Assembly (NCBI GenBank): GCA_025359105.1
Contig: JANYHK010000029.1
Location: 1 to 34,328 of the forward strand
Length of the DNA stretch: 34,328 nt
From: Myxococcales bacterium
GTDB lineage: Bacteria; Myxococcota_A; Polyangia; Polyangiales; Polyangiaceae
Reading direction: 5' to 3'
In this document: positions 14,994-23,639 of the stretch, one piece after another
Numbering within the stretch: position 1 is the first letter of the stretch
How the letters are laid out: every line of letters starts with the position of its first letter
Notes under the pieces: generated by a model
The model's input: the letters and a program-made list of their open reading frames with translations, nothing else
What the model was told of the DNA's origin: nothing
The model's database searches: none
Position numbers and translations under genes: made by a program

Positions 14994-16387
14994 GGCTTCA
15001 CCACGTCCGCCGCGATCTCCCCTTCGGCGAGGCGCACCGCGATGCGCGCGCCGTCCTCCACGTCGGCGGGCGAGCGGACCGCGCGACCGTCGGCGCGGGT
15101 GGCGATGGCGTAGCCGCGGCCGAGGACCTTGAGCGGGCTCATCGCGTCGAGGCGGCCAGCGAGCGAGCTGCCCTGAGACGCGCGGCGGGCCACGAGCGCG
15201 CGGGCGGCGATGGCGATGCGGCTCTCCATGCGCACGACCTCGGCGCGCTCCCGCGAGATGACGGCGCGCGGGTGCAGCGCGGCGAGGCGCATGTTCACGG
15301 CGTGCCCGCTCTCCTTGCCGCGAACCAGCGTACGGCGCATCGCGATCGCCAGGCGTCCGGTACGATCATCGGCCGTCTGCTGCCGATCGGCAATCTCCCC
15401 GCGCATCGCGCGAAGGAGACGGCTGGCGCGCTCGGCGAGGAGCGTCCGGCGCGCGCGCGTGTCCGGAACGACCATCTCGGCGGCCTGCGAAGGGGTCGCG
15501 GCGCGCGCGTCGGCGGCGAAGTCACACAAGGTCACGTCGACCTCGTGCCCGACGGCGCTCACGACCGGCACGCGGCACGCGGCGACGGCGCGGACGAGCG
15601 CCTCGTCGTTGAACGCCATGAGCTCGTCCGCCGAGCCGCCGCCGCGCGCAACGAGGATGACGTCGACGTCCTTGACCTTCTGGAGCATCGCCAGCGCGCG
15701 GCGAATCGACTCGGGCGCTCCATCCCCCTGCACCACCGCCGGCGCCAGCAGCACGCGGGCCCCGCCGCGCCGGAAGGCGACCTTGCAGATGTCGTGGATC
15801 ACGGCGCCGGTCGCGCTCGTCACGACGCCGACGGTGCGCGGCTCGGCGGGGAGCGGGCGCTTCCGCTCCTGCGCGAAGAGGCCCTCGGCGGCGAGCTTCG
15901 CCTTCAGCTTCTCGAGCGCCTCGAGGAGCGCCCCGCGGCCCGCCGCGTCCGCGCGGTCGCACACGAGCTGAAGCTTTCCGCGCGGCGCCCAGAACGTCGG
16001 CCGGCCGCGCAGACGGATGCGGGCGCCGTCCTTGACGAGCGCGCGCGCCCGCGGCGTCACGTTCGTTTTGTACATGACGACGTCGATGGTCGCGTCCTCG
16101 TCCTCGTCCTTGAGCGCGAAGTACAGATGCCCGCTCGACGCCGGCCGCGCGCCCGTCACTTCGCCGCACACCCACACCGGGCGCGCGAACGTCTCGTCGA
16201 GCGAGCCCTTGATGGCGCGATCGAGCTCGGCCACGGTGAGCGCACGCGGCGGCTCGGGCTTGGGCTCCGAGGGCGCCGGCGCGGTCTCCGCGTGCCTTGG
16301 TTGAGCCAACGTGGGCTTCGGCTCGGGCGGCGCAGGAGGCGCCGTGAAGTCGAGCGTCAGATTCCGGTCGCGATCCCGATCGGCCAC
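14990..16387 (-). CDS. xseA: Exodeoxyribonuclease VII large subunit
   Basis: Catalytic subunit of exonuclease VII, which degrades single-stranded DNA to oligonucleotides. The 465-residue product has an N-terminal Pro/Ala-rich extension (about 1-48), an OB-fold (LTVAELDRAIKGSLDETF through VKDGARIRLRGRPTFW), and the catalytic domain with VGVVTSATGAVIHDI, DVILVARGGGSADEL and VVSAVGHEVDVTLCDFAAD. An Ala/Arg-rich helical region and GRGYAIAT complete it. GTG 16387 is the start. The small subunit xseB, often adjacent, is not seen here. It begins 7 bp after the MYXO-CTERM gene stop, and aroE overlaps its end. Confidence 0.94.
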   Translation of the reverse strand: MADRDRDRNLTLDFTAPPAPPEPKPTLAQPRHAETAPAPSEPKPEPPRALTVAELDRAIKGSLDETFARPVWVCGEVTGARPASSGHLYFALKDEDEDATIDVVMYKTNVTPRARALVKDGARIRLRGRPTFWAPRGKLQLVCDRADAAGRGALLEALEKLKAKLAAEGLFAQERKRPLPAEPRTVGVVTSATGAVIHDICKVAFRRGGARVLLAPAVVQGDGAPESIRRALAMLQKVKDVDVILVARGGGSADELMAFNDEALVRAVAACRVPVVSAVGHEVDVTLCDFAADARAATPSQAAEMVVPDTRARRTLLAERASRLLRAMRGEIADRQQTADDRTGRLAIAMRRTLVRGKESGHAVNMRLAALHPRAVISRERAEVVRMESRIAIAARALVARRASQGSSLAGRLDAMSPLKVLGRGYAIATRADGRAVRSPADVEDGARIAVRLAEGEIAADVVKP

Positions 16388-16394
16388 CCCCTCG

Positions 16395-16868
16395 TCATAC
16401 TCCAGGCCGGCGACGGGCGCGACGGACGCGGCGGTGCGCGAGGACGACGACCGCGCCCATCGCCGCCAGCGACGCGAGCCCGCCGCCCTCCCCTAGCCCC
16501 GGCACTGCGCAGCCGCACGACGTCCGGTACCGCTCGACGAACCCGGCCCGCACGCACCGCTTGCTCGCCTCCTCGCACTCGGCCGGATGCGTGCACTTTC
16601 CACCGGATTCACAGATGCCTACCGCGCTCTTCGTCGCGCCGAGGCCCGGGCCCTTCATCTCGATGCAGAGCGGCCGATCGCGGCACACGCGCCCCGGCCC
16701 GCAGTCAGCGTCGTCCGTGCAGTTCTGCGGCACACAGACCTGCATGCCGTCCGGCGGACCGCCGAGGACCGACCCTTCCGGGCACGACGCGCGCGTGTGC
16801 GGCGCTTCCTGCGCCGACGCCAGGCCCGCCGTCGAGAGGGCGACCGCGATCACTGCCCACCGTCTCAC
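16395..16868 (-). CDS. Secreted Cys-rich protein with MYXO-CTERM-like tail
   Basis: From GTG 16868 the 157-residue product has a Sec signal peptide (MRRWAVIAVALSTAGLASAQ, cleavage after ASA). A domain with at least 12 cysteines follows, with NCTDDADCGPGRVC and CTHPAECEEASKRCV units. The tail carries a Cys pair in TSCGCAVPG, then a hydrophobic stretch LASLAAMGAVVVLA and an Arg cluster. That order of Cys motif, membrane segment and basic end is the pattern of MYXO-CTERM sorting signals, which a myxosortase processes for surface anchoring. It lies 7 bp upstream of xseA. Ligand and role are unknown. Confidence 0.75.
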   Translation of the reverse strand: MRRWAVIAVALSTAGLASAQEAPHTRASCPEGSVLGGPPDGMQVCVPQNCTDDADCGPGRVCRDRPLCIEMKGPGLGATKSAVGICESGGKCTHPAECEEASKRCVRAGFVERYRTSCGCAVPGLGEGGGLASLAAMGAVVVLAHRRVRRARRRPGV

Positions 16869-16926
16869 TTTTCGACCGTACCACCCGCCCGCAGCGATGC
16901 GCCCTTTTCGTGGTAGTCAGGGTGGC

Positions 16927-18444
16927 ATGGCTCGACCCTGGAAGAAGGTCCTCATCGCCAACCGCGGCGAGATCGCCGTGCGCGTCACACGCACGCTCCA
17001 CGAGATGGGCATCGGCGCCGTCGCCGTCTACTCCGAGGTCGACCGCGCCGCGCTCCACGTGCGCGTGAGCGACGAGGCGTACCTCATCGGGCCCGCCGCC
17101 GCGTCCGAGAGCTACCTGCGCGTGGACAAGATCGTCGACACCGCGAAGAAGGCGGGCTGCGACGGCATCCACCCCGGCTACGGCTTCTTGAGCGAGAACC
17201 CCGCCCTCCCCGAGGCATGCGAGAAGGCAGGCATCGCCTTCATCGGCCCGCCCGCCAGCGCGATGCGCCAGATGGGCAGCAAGACCGCCGCGCGCAAGCG
17301 CATGAGCGAGGCCGGCGTCCCCATCGTGCCCGGCGCCATGTGCGACACGACCGACGAAGCGATCGCGGCCTCCGAGAAGATCGGCTACCCGGTCATGCTC
17401 AAGGCGGCGAGCGGCGGCGGCGGCAAGGGCATGCGCCTCGTCCACGCGTCCAGCGAGATGGCGAACGCCTGGGAGCGTGCCCGCAGCGAAGCGAAGAAGT
17501 TCTTCGGCGACGACACCGTCTACATCGAGAAGGCGCTCATCAAGCCGCGCCACGTCGAGATCCAGGTGCTCGGCGATCGCGAGGGCAACCTCGTCCATGT
17601 CTTCGAGCGCGACTGCTCGATCCAGCGTCGCAACCAGAAGGTCGTCGAGGAGACGCCCTCCCCTGCCGCCTCGCGCGAGCTCGTCGCGAAGATGGGCGCC
17701 ATCGCCGTGCAGGGGGCGAAGGCGGTCGGCTACCACTCCGCCGGCACGTTCGAGTTCCTCCTCGCGGACGACGGCTCCTTCTACTTCCTCGAGATGAACA
17801 CGCGCCTTCAGGTCGAGCACCCCGTCACCGAGCTCGTCACCGGGCTCGATCTCGTACGAGAGATGGTGCTGATCGCGCAGGGGGAGAAGCTCTCGTTCGC
17901 GCAGAACGATCTCCAGGCCCGCGGCTCCGCCATCGAGTGCCGCGTGTACGCGGAGGATCCGTCGAGCGGGTTCTTGCCGTCGCCGGGCACCATCGACTCG
18001 CTCGTCGTCCCCGCCGGCCCCGGCGTTCGCGACGACGGCGGCGCGTACCCCGGGTGCACGATCTCGAGCTTCTACGACCCGCTCATCTCCAAGCTCAGTG
18101 TGTGGGCCCCCACGCGGGAGCGCGCCATCGCGCGGATGCGCCGCGCGCTGGGCGAGTACGTCGTCACCGGCATCCGGACGAACCTCGCGTTCCACTCGCG
18201 CCTCTTCGAGCACCCCGACTTCGTCGCCGGCAAGTACGACACCGGCTTCCTCGAGCGCAACCGGGACGATCTCGTCGGCTACCCGAAGGTGCCGGAGGCA
18301 GATCGCGAGAAAATCGCGGTCGCCGTCGCGCTCGCCGCCGCGCGGATGGAGCGCGCGGCCGGCGCGAAGGACGCGAGCACCGGTGAGACCGGCTCGCGAC
18401 TCTCGCCGTGGGTCGCCCAGCACCGCGGGCGGATGCGGGGCTGA
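16927..18444 (+). CDS. accC: Biotin carboxylase subunit (AccC/PccA-type, stand-alone)
   Basis: ATP-dependent carboxylation of biotin on a carrier protein, cytosolic. The 505-residue product from ATG 16927 has the N-terminal KVLIANRGEIAVRVTRT, GCDGIHPGYGFLSENP, the ATP-grasp loop AASGGGGKGMR, EKALIKPRHVEIQVLGD, RDCSIQRRNQKVVEETP and EMNTRLQVEHPVTE. The C-terminal lid includes ECRVYAEDP and a GIRTNLAFH region. It lacks a biotinyl-lysine (E-A-M-K-M) domain, so the carrier must be elsewhere. A tail of about 50 Ala/Arg-rich residues exceeds the usual 450-residue AccC, so a propionyl-, pyruvate- or methylcrotonyl-type subunit is possible. A GGGTGG purine-rich site precedes the start. Confidence 0.92.
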   Translation: MARPWKKVLIANRGEIAVRVTRTLHEMGIGAVAVYSEVDRAALHVRVSDEAYLIGPAAASESYLRVDKIVDTAKKAGCDGIHPGYGFLSENPALPEACEKAGIAFIGPPASAMRQMGSKTAARKRMSEAGVPIVPGAMCDTTDEAIAASEKIGYPVMLKAASGGGGKGMRLVHASSEMANAWERARSEAKKFFGDDTVYIEKALIKPRHVEIQVLGDREGNLVHVFERDCSIQRRNQKVVEETPSPAASRELVAKMGAIAVQGAKAVGYHSAGTFEFLLADDGSFYFLEMNTRLQVEHPVTELVTGLDLVREMVLIAQGEKLSFAQNDLQARGSAIECRVYAEDPSSGFLPSPGTIDSLVVPAGPGVRDDGGAYPGCTISSFYDPLISKLSVWAPTRERAIARMRRALGEYVVTGIRTNLAFHSRLFEHPDFVAGKYDTGFLERNRDDLVGYPKVPEADREKIAVAVALAAARMERAAGAKDASTGETGSRLSPWVAQHRGRMRG

Positions 18445-18451
18445 GAGGCGC

Positions 18452-19135
18452 TCACGGCGGCGGCGGCGAGCACGCGGTGAAGCACCGCCAGTGCTTGGCC
18501 TGCACGTCGAAATTGCACGGGATCCCGCCGATGCAGTCGGCGTCGTTCACGCACTCGTCGTCCTTGTTGTGGCAGTACCACGAGTTTCCGCGCCCGCAGA
18601 TGCCCACGACCGACGGCGAGCAATAGCCGCACGGATCGCAGTCGGTGTCGACGCGGCACTCGCTCCCCTTCGCGCACGCGTTGGCCGAGGTGCTCGGCGC
18701 GCCTTCACGGCAGCGGCACGGCGTCTTCGCAGGGCACTTCGTGTCGTCGGCGCACTCGTCGTACGAGCAGGTGTAGCAGAGGCGACCCACCGCGCGGGGC
18801 ACGCACCGGCCGGCGAGGCCCGCGGTGCACTCGAAGTCACCGGTGCACCCCGCGTCACCCTGACAGGCCAGCATTCCGCCGTCCTCGCTTTCGCTGCGCG
18901 CGACGGAACACGCGACGCTGGCCGGGCGATGAACGGTCGGCTGGCGGACGGCCGCGCACCCCACCGGCCCGGTGTCCGCCCCCGCATCCTGCACCGCCAC
19001 GTCAGCCGACGCTTCGCTCGCAGCGGCGTCGCCGGCGTCGACGTCCGCCGGTGACGAGCTCGAGCTGCATCCCACCGCCAGCGCCAGCCAGAGAGCGAGC
19101 ACTGCCAAAGGGAGGAGCCGTGAGGGTGAGGGCAT
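18452..19135 (-). CDS. Cys-rich lipoprotein, unknown function
   Basis: The 227-residue product from ATG 19135 has a signal peptide with lipobox A-V-G-C (Cys23). A Ser/Asp/Ala spacer (24-65, SSSSSPADVDAGDAA type) leads to a C-terminal region with about 24 cysteines in short repeats such as CQGDAGCTGDFEC, CYTCSYDEC and DADCIGGIPC. Such Cys-x-D-D-x-D-C units recur in myxobacterial secreted proteins and resemble small disulphide modules. No catalytic motif is visible. It converges on the biotin carboxylase gene with a 7-bp gap. A paralogue-like lipoprotein lies 112 bp upstream on the same strand. Confidence 0.75.
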   Translation of the reverse strand: MPSPSRLLPLAVLALWLALAVGCSSSSSPADVDAGDAAASEASADVAVQDAGADTGPVGCAAVRQPTVHRPASVACSVARSESEDGGMLACQGDAGCTGDFECTAGLAGRCVPRAVGRLCYTCSYDECADDTKCPAKTPCRCREGAPSTSANACAKGSECRVDTDCDPCGYCSPSVVGICGRGNSWYCHNKDDECVNDADCIGGIPCNFDVQAKHWRCFTACSPPPP

Positions 19136-19247
19136 CTGCCCAGCTGTAGCAGCTAACCCAGGTGTGGCGAGCCCGAAGGCGTGCGTCGTGGCCGCGGGTG
19201 TCGGTCGCGTGTCGCTGCTACCTGTGACGGCGATCGCGTGTCGGGTC

Positions 19248-19805
19248 TCAGCCCGCGTCGGGCGCGTCGGCGACGGCGTCCGTGCCGGTGTCCTTCGCGC
19301 CGGCGTCGAGGCCGGGCGCACACTCCGCCTGGCAGCCGGCGGCGAGGCACTGGCCAAGCGCGAGGCCGAGGTTCGACGAGTTGCCGGGCAGGCCGAGGAT
19401 CGGCGCGCCGCAGGTGAGGATCTGGCCGCCCTTGAGGACGCAGCCGATGACGCCCTGGACGGCGTTGTTGCACGGGCAGTCCGCCGCACACGCAGCGAGC
19501 TCCGCGTTGCAGCTGCCCTTGATGCAGCCGAGGCAAATGCCCACGCTGCTCGCGCCATCGGCGAGCGCGGCGTCGGGGGGCGAGAGGGTCGCGATGCTGG
19601 CGTCCTCGACGCACGAGGAGCCGGCGTCCTTCACGTCGGCGCCGGTGTTCTGGTCGCTGGCCTGATCGGCGGCCACGTCGCTCGTCGTGACGTCGCTTCC
19701 GGCGTCGGCGGTGGGCGTGGCGTCGGTCGAGCCACAACCCGCGGCGAACGCGCCAACGACACCCATCGACATCGAACCAAACAAGACCCAATAACGAACG
19801 CGCAT
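19248..19805 (-). CDS. Small Cys-containing lipoprotein, unknown function
   Basis: The 185-residue product from ATG 19805 has a signal peptide ending in lipobox F-A-A-G-C (Cys24). An Asp/Ala/Ser-rich spacer (about 25-75) follows, then a region with regular cysteines (GICLGCIKGSC, CAADCPC, GCVLKGG, CLAAGCQAEC). The C-terminal tail is Asp/Ala-rich. A clear AGGAGG seven bases before the ATG supports the start. Spacer composition resembles the neighbouring lipoprotein at 18452-19135, but the Cys patterns differ, so they are not obvious duplicates. Divergent from the lipase-like gene across 113 bp. Confidence 0.78.
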   Translation of the reverse strand: MRVRYWVLFGSMSMGVVGAFAAGCGSTDATPTADAGSDVTTSDVAADQASDQNTGADVKDAGSSCVEDASIATLSPPDAALADGASSVGICLGCIKGSCNAELAACAADCPCNNAVQGVIGCVLKGGQILTCGAPILGLPGNSSNLGLALGQCLAAGCQAECAPGLDAGAKDTGTDAVADAPDAG

Positions 19806-19918
19806 GGCTGCCTCCTGCCTGCAAGAAATCCCGAAAAAGCTGAGGGTTCATAGCCGAGATCCCCGACGCCGGCCACGCCTTTCCCGCCCGCCGGGAGAAC
19901 ATTTGCTAGAGATGGAGG

Positions 19919-22372
19919 ATGCGGTGGTCGGTTCTTGGGACGCGCGGGGCGGTAGTCCTCGGCGTGCTGGGCGTGCTCGGCGTCGCGTGCGCCTCGTCGA
20001 AAACGAGCAATGCCGGCGCGATCACCGCGCGCTTCCTGCTCGGCGCGGATGGGCCGCCAGGGTTCCTCGACGTTCCGTTCCCGTCGGATGCTTACCTCGC
20101 GGGCGGAAAAGTCGTGGACCCGCTGCCAGGGCTCGACCGCGTCTTCAAGGCGAACAGCTCGTACCTGGCCCACGAGCTCGGCAAGACGAACGGCTTCTCG
20201 CGTATCGCGATGTCGCTCTTCTACGTCGACGACACGGCGGCGCCTCTCGACGAAAACGGCGACGTTGCCCCGGCCACGCTCGACGCGGGGTCGCTGCCGA
20301 AGAGCGAGGTCGAGTGCGGCGCCGACGGGAGCTCCGTGTTCCTTCTGGACATGGCGGCCAGCGATCCCACGAAGGTGCGCGTCGCGTGCCGCGCTGCGTT
20401 CCACGACGATCGCGCGATCGCGACCTCGCGACCGGTGCTCGCCGTCGGCCCGGCGCGCGGCATCCTCCTCGAGGAAGCGCACGCCTACGCCGCCGTGGTC
20501 ACGAGCCGCGTGAAGGCGAAGGACGGCCGCAAGCTGGCCGCGTCGGCCGATTTCCGCGCGGTGGCCAGCGGTGACCATGCGACGGCAGTGCGCGGCATCT
20601 ACGCCGACGCCGTCGCCAAGGCCCAGGCGACGCTCGCGTCCGCGCTCGCAGCCGACGGCGCGGAGATCGTCGCCATCGCGCCGTACACGACGCAGAAGAT
20701 GACCGACCAGCTTTACGCGATGCGCGACGCGCTCGAGGACGCGCCCGCTCCCAAGCTCTCGTGGGACGCGGCGACGGTCGCGCCGATGGGGGCGACGCGC
20801 TTCGCGGCCAAGGTCGGCGGCGCGTTGCCCGCGGGCTTCACCGCGACGCTCGACGATTGGTTGGGCACGGTGGCGGCAGGCGCCAAGCTGCCCGACGGCG
20901 CCGACGATCCCGACGCGCTGCTCCCCGTGCACGCGCACGACAAGTTCGCGGCCCTCGGCACCGCGGTCTTCGCCGCGCAGAACTACCTGCAAGTGAAGCC
21001 AGGCGGCTACGACACGATCGACCACGCGACGATCGCCGTCGACGCGAGCGGCAAGCCGGTGCTGTCGCCCACGGCCCCGTCGACGAAGATCTGGGTCACC
21101 GTCGCAGTCCCGGCGGCGCCGATGCCCGCGGCCGGCTACCCGGTCGTGATCGTCGGACATGGCCTCTCGAGCTCGCGCAAGTACATGCTCGACATGGGAA
21201 ACACGTTCGCGGCGAAGGGGTGGGCCGTCGTCGCGATCGACGGCGTCACCTTCGGCGCGCGCGCCCCCGAAGCCAAATACCAGGTTGACAAGGCGACGGA
21301 CTTCGCGGGCAAGAACGGCGCGGCGTACGCCGGGCCCGACGGCTTCGCCGACGAGGACAACGGCCCGGTCGATTTCTTCGGCAACCTGAAGAACATGGGC
21401 GCGTTCCGCGATCAGTTCCGGCACCAGGGCTTCGACGTCGCGCAGCTCGTCCGGCTGATCCGCAGCACGCCCGATCTGTCGCCGCTCGACACCGGCGCAG
21501 GCACGCCGAAGTTCGACGGCGACAAGATCGCCTACTTCGGCGACTCGTTCGGCGGCATCACCGGCGCCACGGCGGCGGCGATCGAGCCGCACGTGCGCGC
21601 GTGGTTCTTGAACGTCGCGGGCGGCGGCGTGTTCACCGAGATCGCGGCGCACGGCCCGGGCATCGCGGCGAGCCTCGCGGCGGCGGCGACGTTCAATTTC
21701 CGGTTCGGCCCCGAGCGATTCGACGAGTCGCACCCGCTCAACGTCATAGGTCAGACGCTCGCCGAACCCGGCGATCCGATCGCGTACGCGAAGGCGCTCG
21801 TCCTCGCGCCGCGGCCGCTGAAGGGCAAGCCGACGTCGCCGCGCAACATCCTGCAGACCGAGGTCGTCTTCGACGAGCTCGTCGCGAACGAGGGCGGCGA
21901 AGCGCTCGCGCGTGCGGCCGGCATGGGGCTCGCGACGCCGAACGTGGGCTCGAACGCAGGGATCGTCGACCTCAAGAACATGGCGCTGAACACGCAGCGC
22001 GTGCCGCTCAAGGACGTCGCGCCCGACGCGCTCGGCATTCACGACACACCGATCGCCGGCGTGACCGCCGTGGTCGTGCAAGCCTCGCCGGGACAGCACG
22101 GGTACGACGCCGTGCGGCGCGCCGGCAAGCGCAACTACGCAGTCCCCTACGGACGCACCGACGGGACCGAGCCGTTCCTGCGCCTCGACACCCCCTACGA
22201 CGTGCGCTGCCCGTACCGCGAGCTTCAAGCGGCCGCGACGCGGTTCTTCGAGGACGCGTTTGCCGGCAAGGTTCCGGTCGTCACTGGCTTCAAGGCGCCC
22301 GTCCGCGACGCCGACGACGACGGCGCTGCGGACGAGCTGGACGCCGACCCGAACGACCCCAAGAAGAAGTAA
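19919..22372 (+). CDS. Lipase-like alpha/beta hydrolase lipoprotein
   Basis: The 817-residue product has a signal peptide with lipobox G-V-A-C (Cys24). An N-terminal region follows with the PFPSDAYL motif found in bacterial lipases of the Lipase_bact_N type, then an alpha/beta hydrolase core. The oxyanion region is VVIVGHGLSSSRKYMLD, the nucleophile elbow is GDSFGG at 541-546 (Ser543), and a likely catalytic His is H727 in SPGQHGYDAV. The C-terminus ends in DADDDGAADELDADPNDPKKK-like Asp-rich repeats typical of calcium-binding thrombospondin type-3 motifs. It probably acts on lipids or esters at the outer membrane. The GGAGG abuts the ATG, so initiation may be weak. Confidence 0.75.
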   Translation: MRWSVLGTRGAVVLGVLGVLGVACASSKTSNAGAITARFLLGADGPPGFLDVPFPSDAYLAGGKVVDPLPGLDRVFKANSSYLAHELGKTNGFSRIAMSLFYVDDTAAPLDENGDVAPATLDAGSLPKSEVECGADGSSVFLLDMAASDPTKVRVACRAAFHDDRAIATSRPVLAVGPARGILLEEAHAYAAVVTSRVKAKDGRKLAASADFRAVASGDHATAVRGIYADAVAKAQATLASALAADGAEIVAIAPYTTQKMTDQLYAMRDALEDAPAPKLSWDAATVAPMGATRFAAKVGGALPAGFTATLDDWLGTVAAGAKLPDGADDPDALLPVHAHDKFAALGTAVFAAQNYLQVKPGGYDTIDHATIAVDASGKPVLSPTAPSTKIWVTVAVPAAPMPAAGYPVVIVGHGLSSSRKYMLDMGNTFAAKGWAVVAIDGVTFGARAPEAKYQVDKATDFAGKNGAAYAGPDGFADEDNGPVDFFGNLKNMGAFRDQFRHQGFDVAQLVRLIRSTPDLSPLDTGAGTPKFDGDKIAYFGDSFGGITGATAAAIEPHVRAWFLNVAGGGVFTEIAAHGPGIAASLAAAATFNFRFGPERFDESHPLNVIGQTLAEPGDPIAYAKALVLAPRPLKGKPTSPRNILQTEVVFDELVANEGGEALARAAGMGLATPNVGSNAGIVDLKNMALNTQRVPLKDVAPDALGIHDTPIAGVTAVVVQASPGQHGYDAVRRAGKRNYAVPYGRTDGTEPFLRLDTPYDVRCPYRELQAAATRFFEDAFAGKVPVVTGFKAPVRDADDDGAADELDADPNDPKKK

Positions 22373-22545
22373 CGGCCGCGCATCGCGGCGGGAGAACCCG
22401 CAGAAAAAGCCTTCGCGGACGGAAGTGCGAGATCCTCCTCCACGCATTTCCGCGGAGGGGAGCCAAGGACTGGCTTCGGTGCTAGCTCTTAATCTCGGGC
22501 CGCAGGTCGGCGCGGTTCGCCGCTTGCTTTCGAGGGACTCGGCGA

Positions 22546-23586
22546 ATGCAAAAGGCACGTGGACAGGACATCGTGCAGATGAGGCTGGGCGGTCCGCGGG
22601 ACGACCGCAGCGCGTGGCGCTCCATCCTCACGGCGATCGCGCTCCCGACGGCAGCCGCGCTCGCGCTCCCCGGACTCACGCTGGTGGTGCGTGCAGGGAT
22701 CGCGCTCGCGATCGTCACGCTCGCGCTCGGCGGCCTCGCACTGCGCCCGCGGCCGAAGCGCCAGCCGAAGCGATGGGTCACGATCGACCTGGCGCGCGTG
22801 ACACGCCGTGACGAGAACGGCGAGACGGAGCTGGCGTCGTTCGGCTCCCCTTTCGGGCTCACGATCCTCGCCGACCAGGGACGCACGCGTGCGCTCCTCG
22901 CGTTCACCGCGCGCGAGCGGACGCGGTACGTGCGCGTGCGGATCCGCGGCGTCGAGGACGCGGCGCGCGCGCGCGAGCTGCTCGCCCGCGCGTCTACGGT
23001 GACCGAAGCCGACGTGCTCCTCGGCGCGAGCGACGAGGGCGACGCGATCTCCGCGGCGGAGGCGGCGCGCCTCGTGGAGCTCGTCGCGGCCCGCGCGCCC
23101 GGCGTGCTCGATCGGTGCTTCCTCACCGACGCGCACGGCACGCAGGTGACCCTCGACGGCGACGAGCTGCGCCTGGGCGAGCGCGTCGTGGATCTGCGCG
23201 CGCCTCTCGAGTGGCGGGGCTTCATGTTCCACGAGTCGATGGGCCAGATGACGACCATTTACCAGGCGACGTGGCTCCGGCAGGCGGCGACGGAGGCGGT
23301 CCTCGTCTCGCCGCTACCGACCGAGGTGACCTCGTGGATGGTGGGTCGCGCGCCGCGTCAGGTGGGCGAGATCACCGGCGACACGCTGGTGCAGCGCGCG
23401 CTCGTGCGCGACATGCGCCTCATGCACTCCGCCCCCGACCTGCCGCCGCCGCGCGACCAGCGCGTCGCCATCGAGCGCCTGTTCATGCTCCCGCTCCGCC
23501 GCGCCCTCGACCGCGCGCCGCGCGTGGCGCGCACGAGCGTGCCCCCGAGCCTGACGGCCCCCGGACAAGGGATGGGCGCGGCGTAG
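22546..23586 (+). CDS. Membrane protein of unknown function, 346 residues
   Basis: From ATG 22546, preceded by GAGGGA, the product has two adjacent hydrophobic segments (about 26-43 and 48-66, SILTAIALPTAAALALPG and GIALAIVTLALGGLAL). A soluble region of about 270 residues follows. It contains WVTIDLARV, RTRYVRVRIRGVEDAARARELLARA, FLTDAHGTQVTLDGDELRLGERVVDL and SPLPTEVTSWMVG, mostly alternating beta-strand patterns, and ends with an Arg/Pro tail. No family is recognised. The pattern of an N-terminal hairpin plus soluble domain suggests a cytosolic-facing membrane-bound protein. It is 53 bp upstream of metG on the same strand and may be co-transcribed with it. Confidence 0.7.
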   Translation: MQKARGQDIVQMRLGGPRDDRSAWRSILTAIALPTAAALALPGLTLVVRAGIALAIVTLALGGLALRPRPKRQPKRWVTIDLARVTRRDENGETELASFGSPFGLTILADQGRTRALLAFTARERTRYVRVRIRGVEDAARARELLARASTVTEADVLLGASDEGDAISAAEAARLVELVAARAPGVLDRCFLTDAHGTQVTLDGDELRLGERVVDLRAPLEWRGFMFHESMGQMTTIYQATWLRQAATEAVLVSPLPTEVTSWMVGRAPRQVGEITGDTLVQRALVRDMRLMHSAPDLPPPRDQRVAIERLFMLPLRRALDRAPRVARTSVPPSLTAPGQGMGAA

Positions 23587-23639
23587 TCGGCGACGTCTGC
23601 GGCGTCTGGGACCGCGGCGGCTGTGCTAAACGTGGGGCC

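Noticed and set aside
22388-22401. GCGGG-AGAA-CCCGC hairpin after the lipase-like gene as a terminator.
   Set aside because: Stem is only five pairs and no T run follows; too weak to call in GC-rich DNA.
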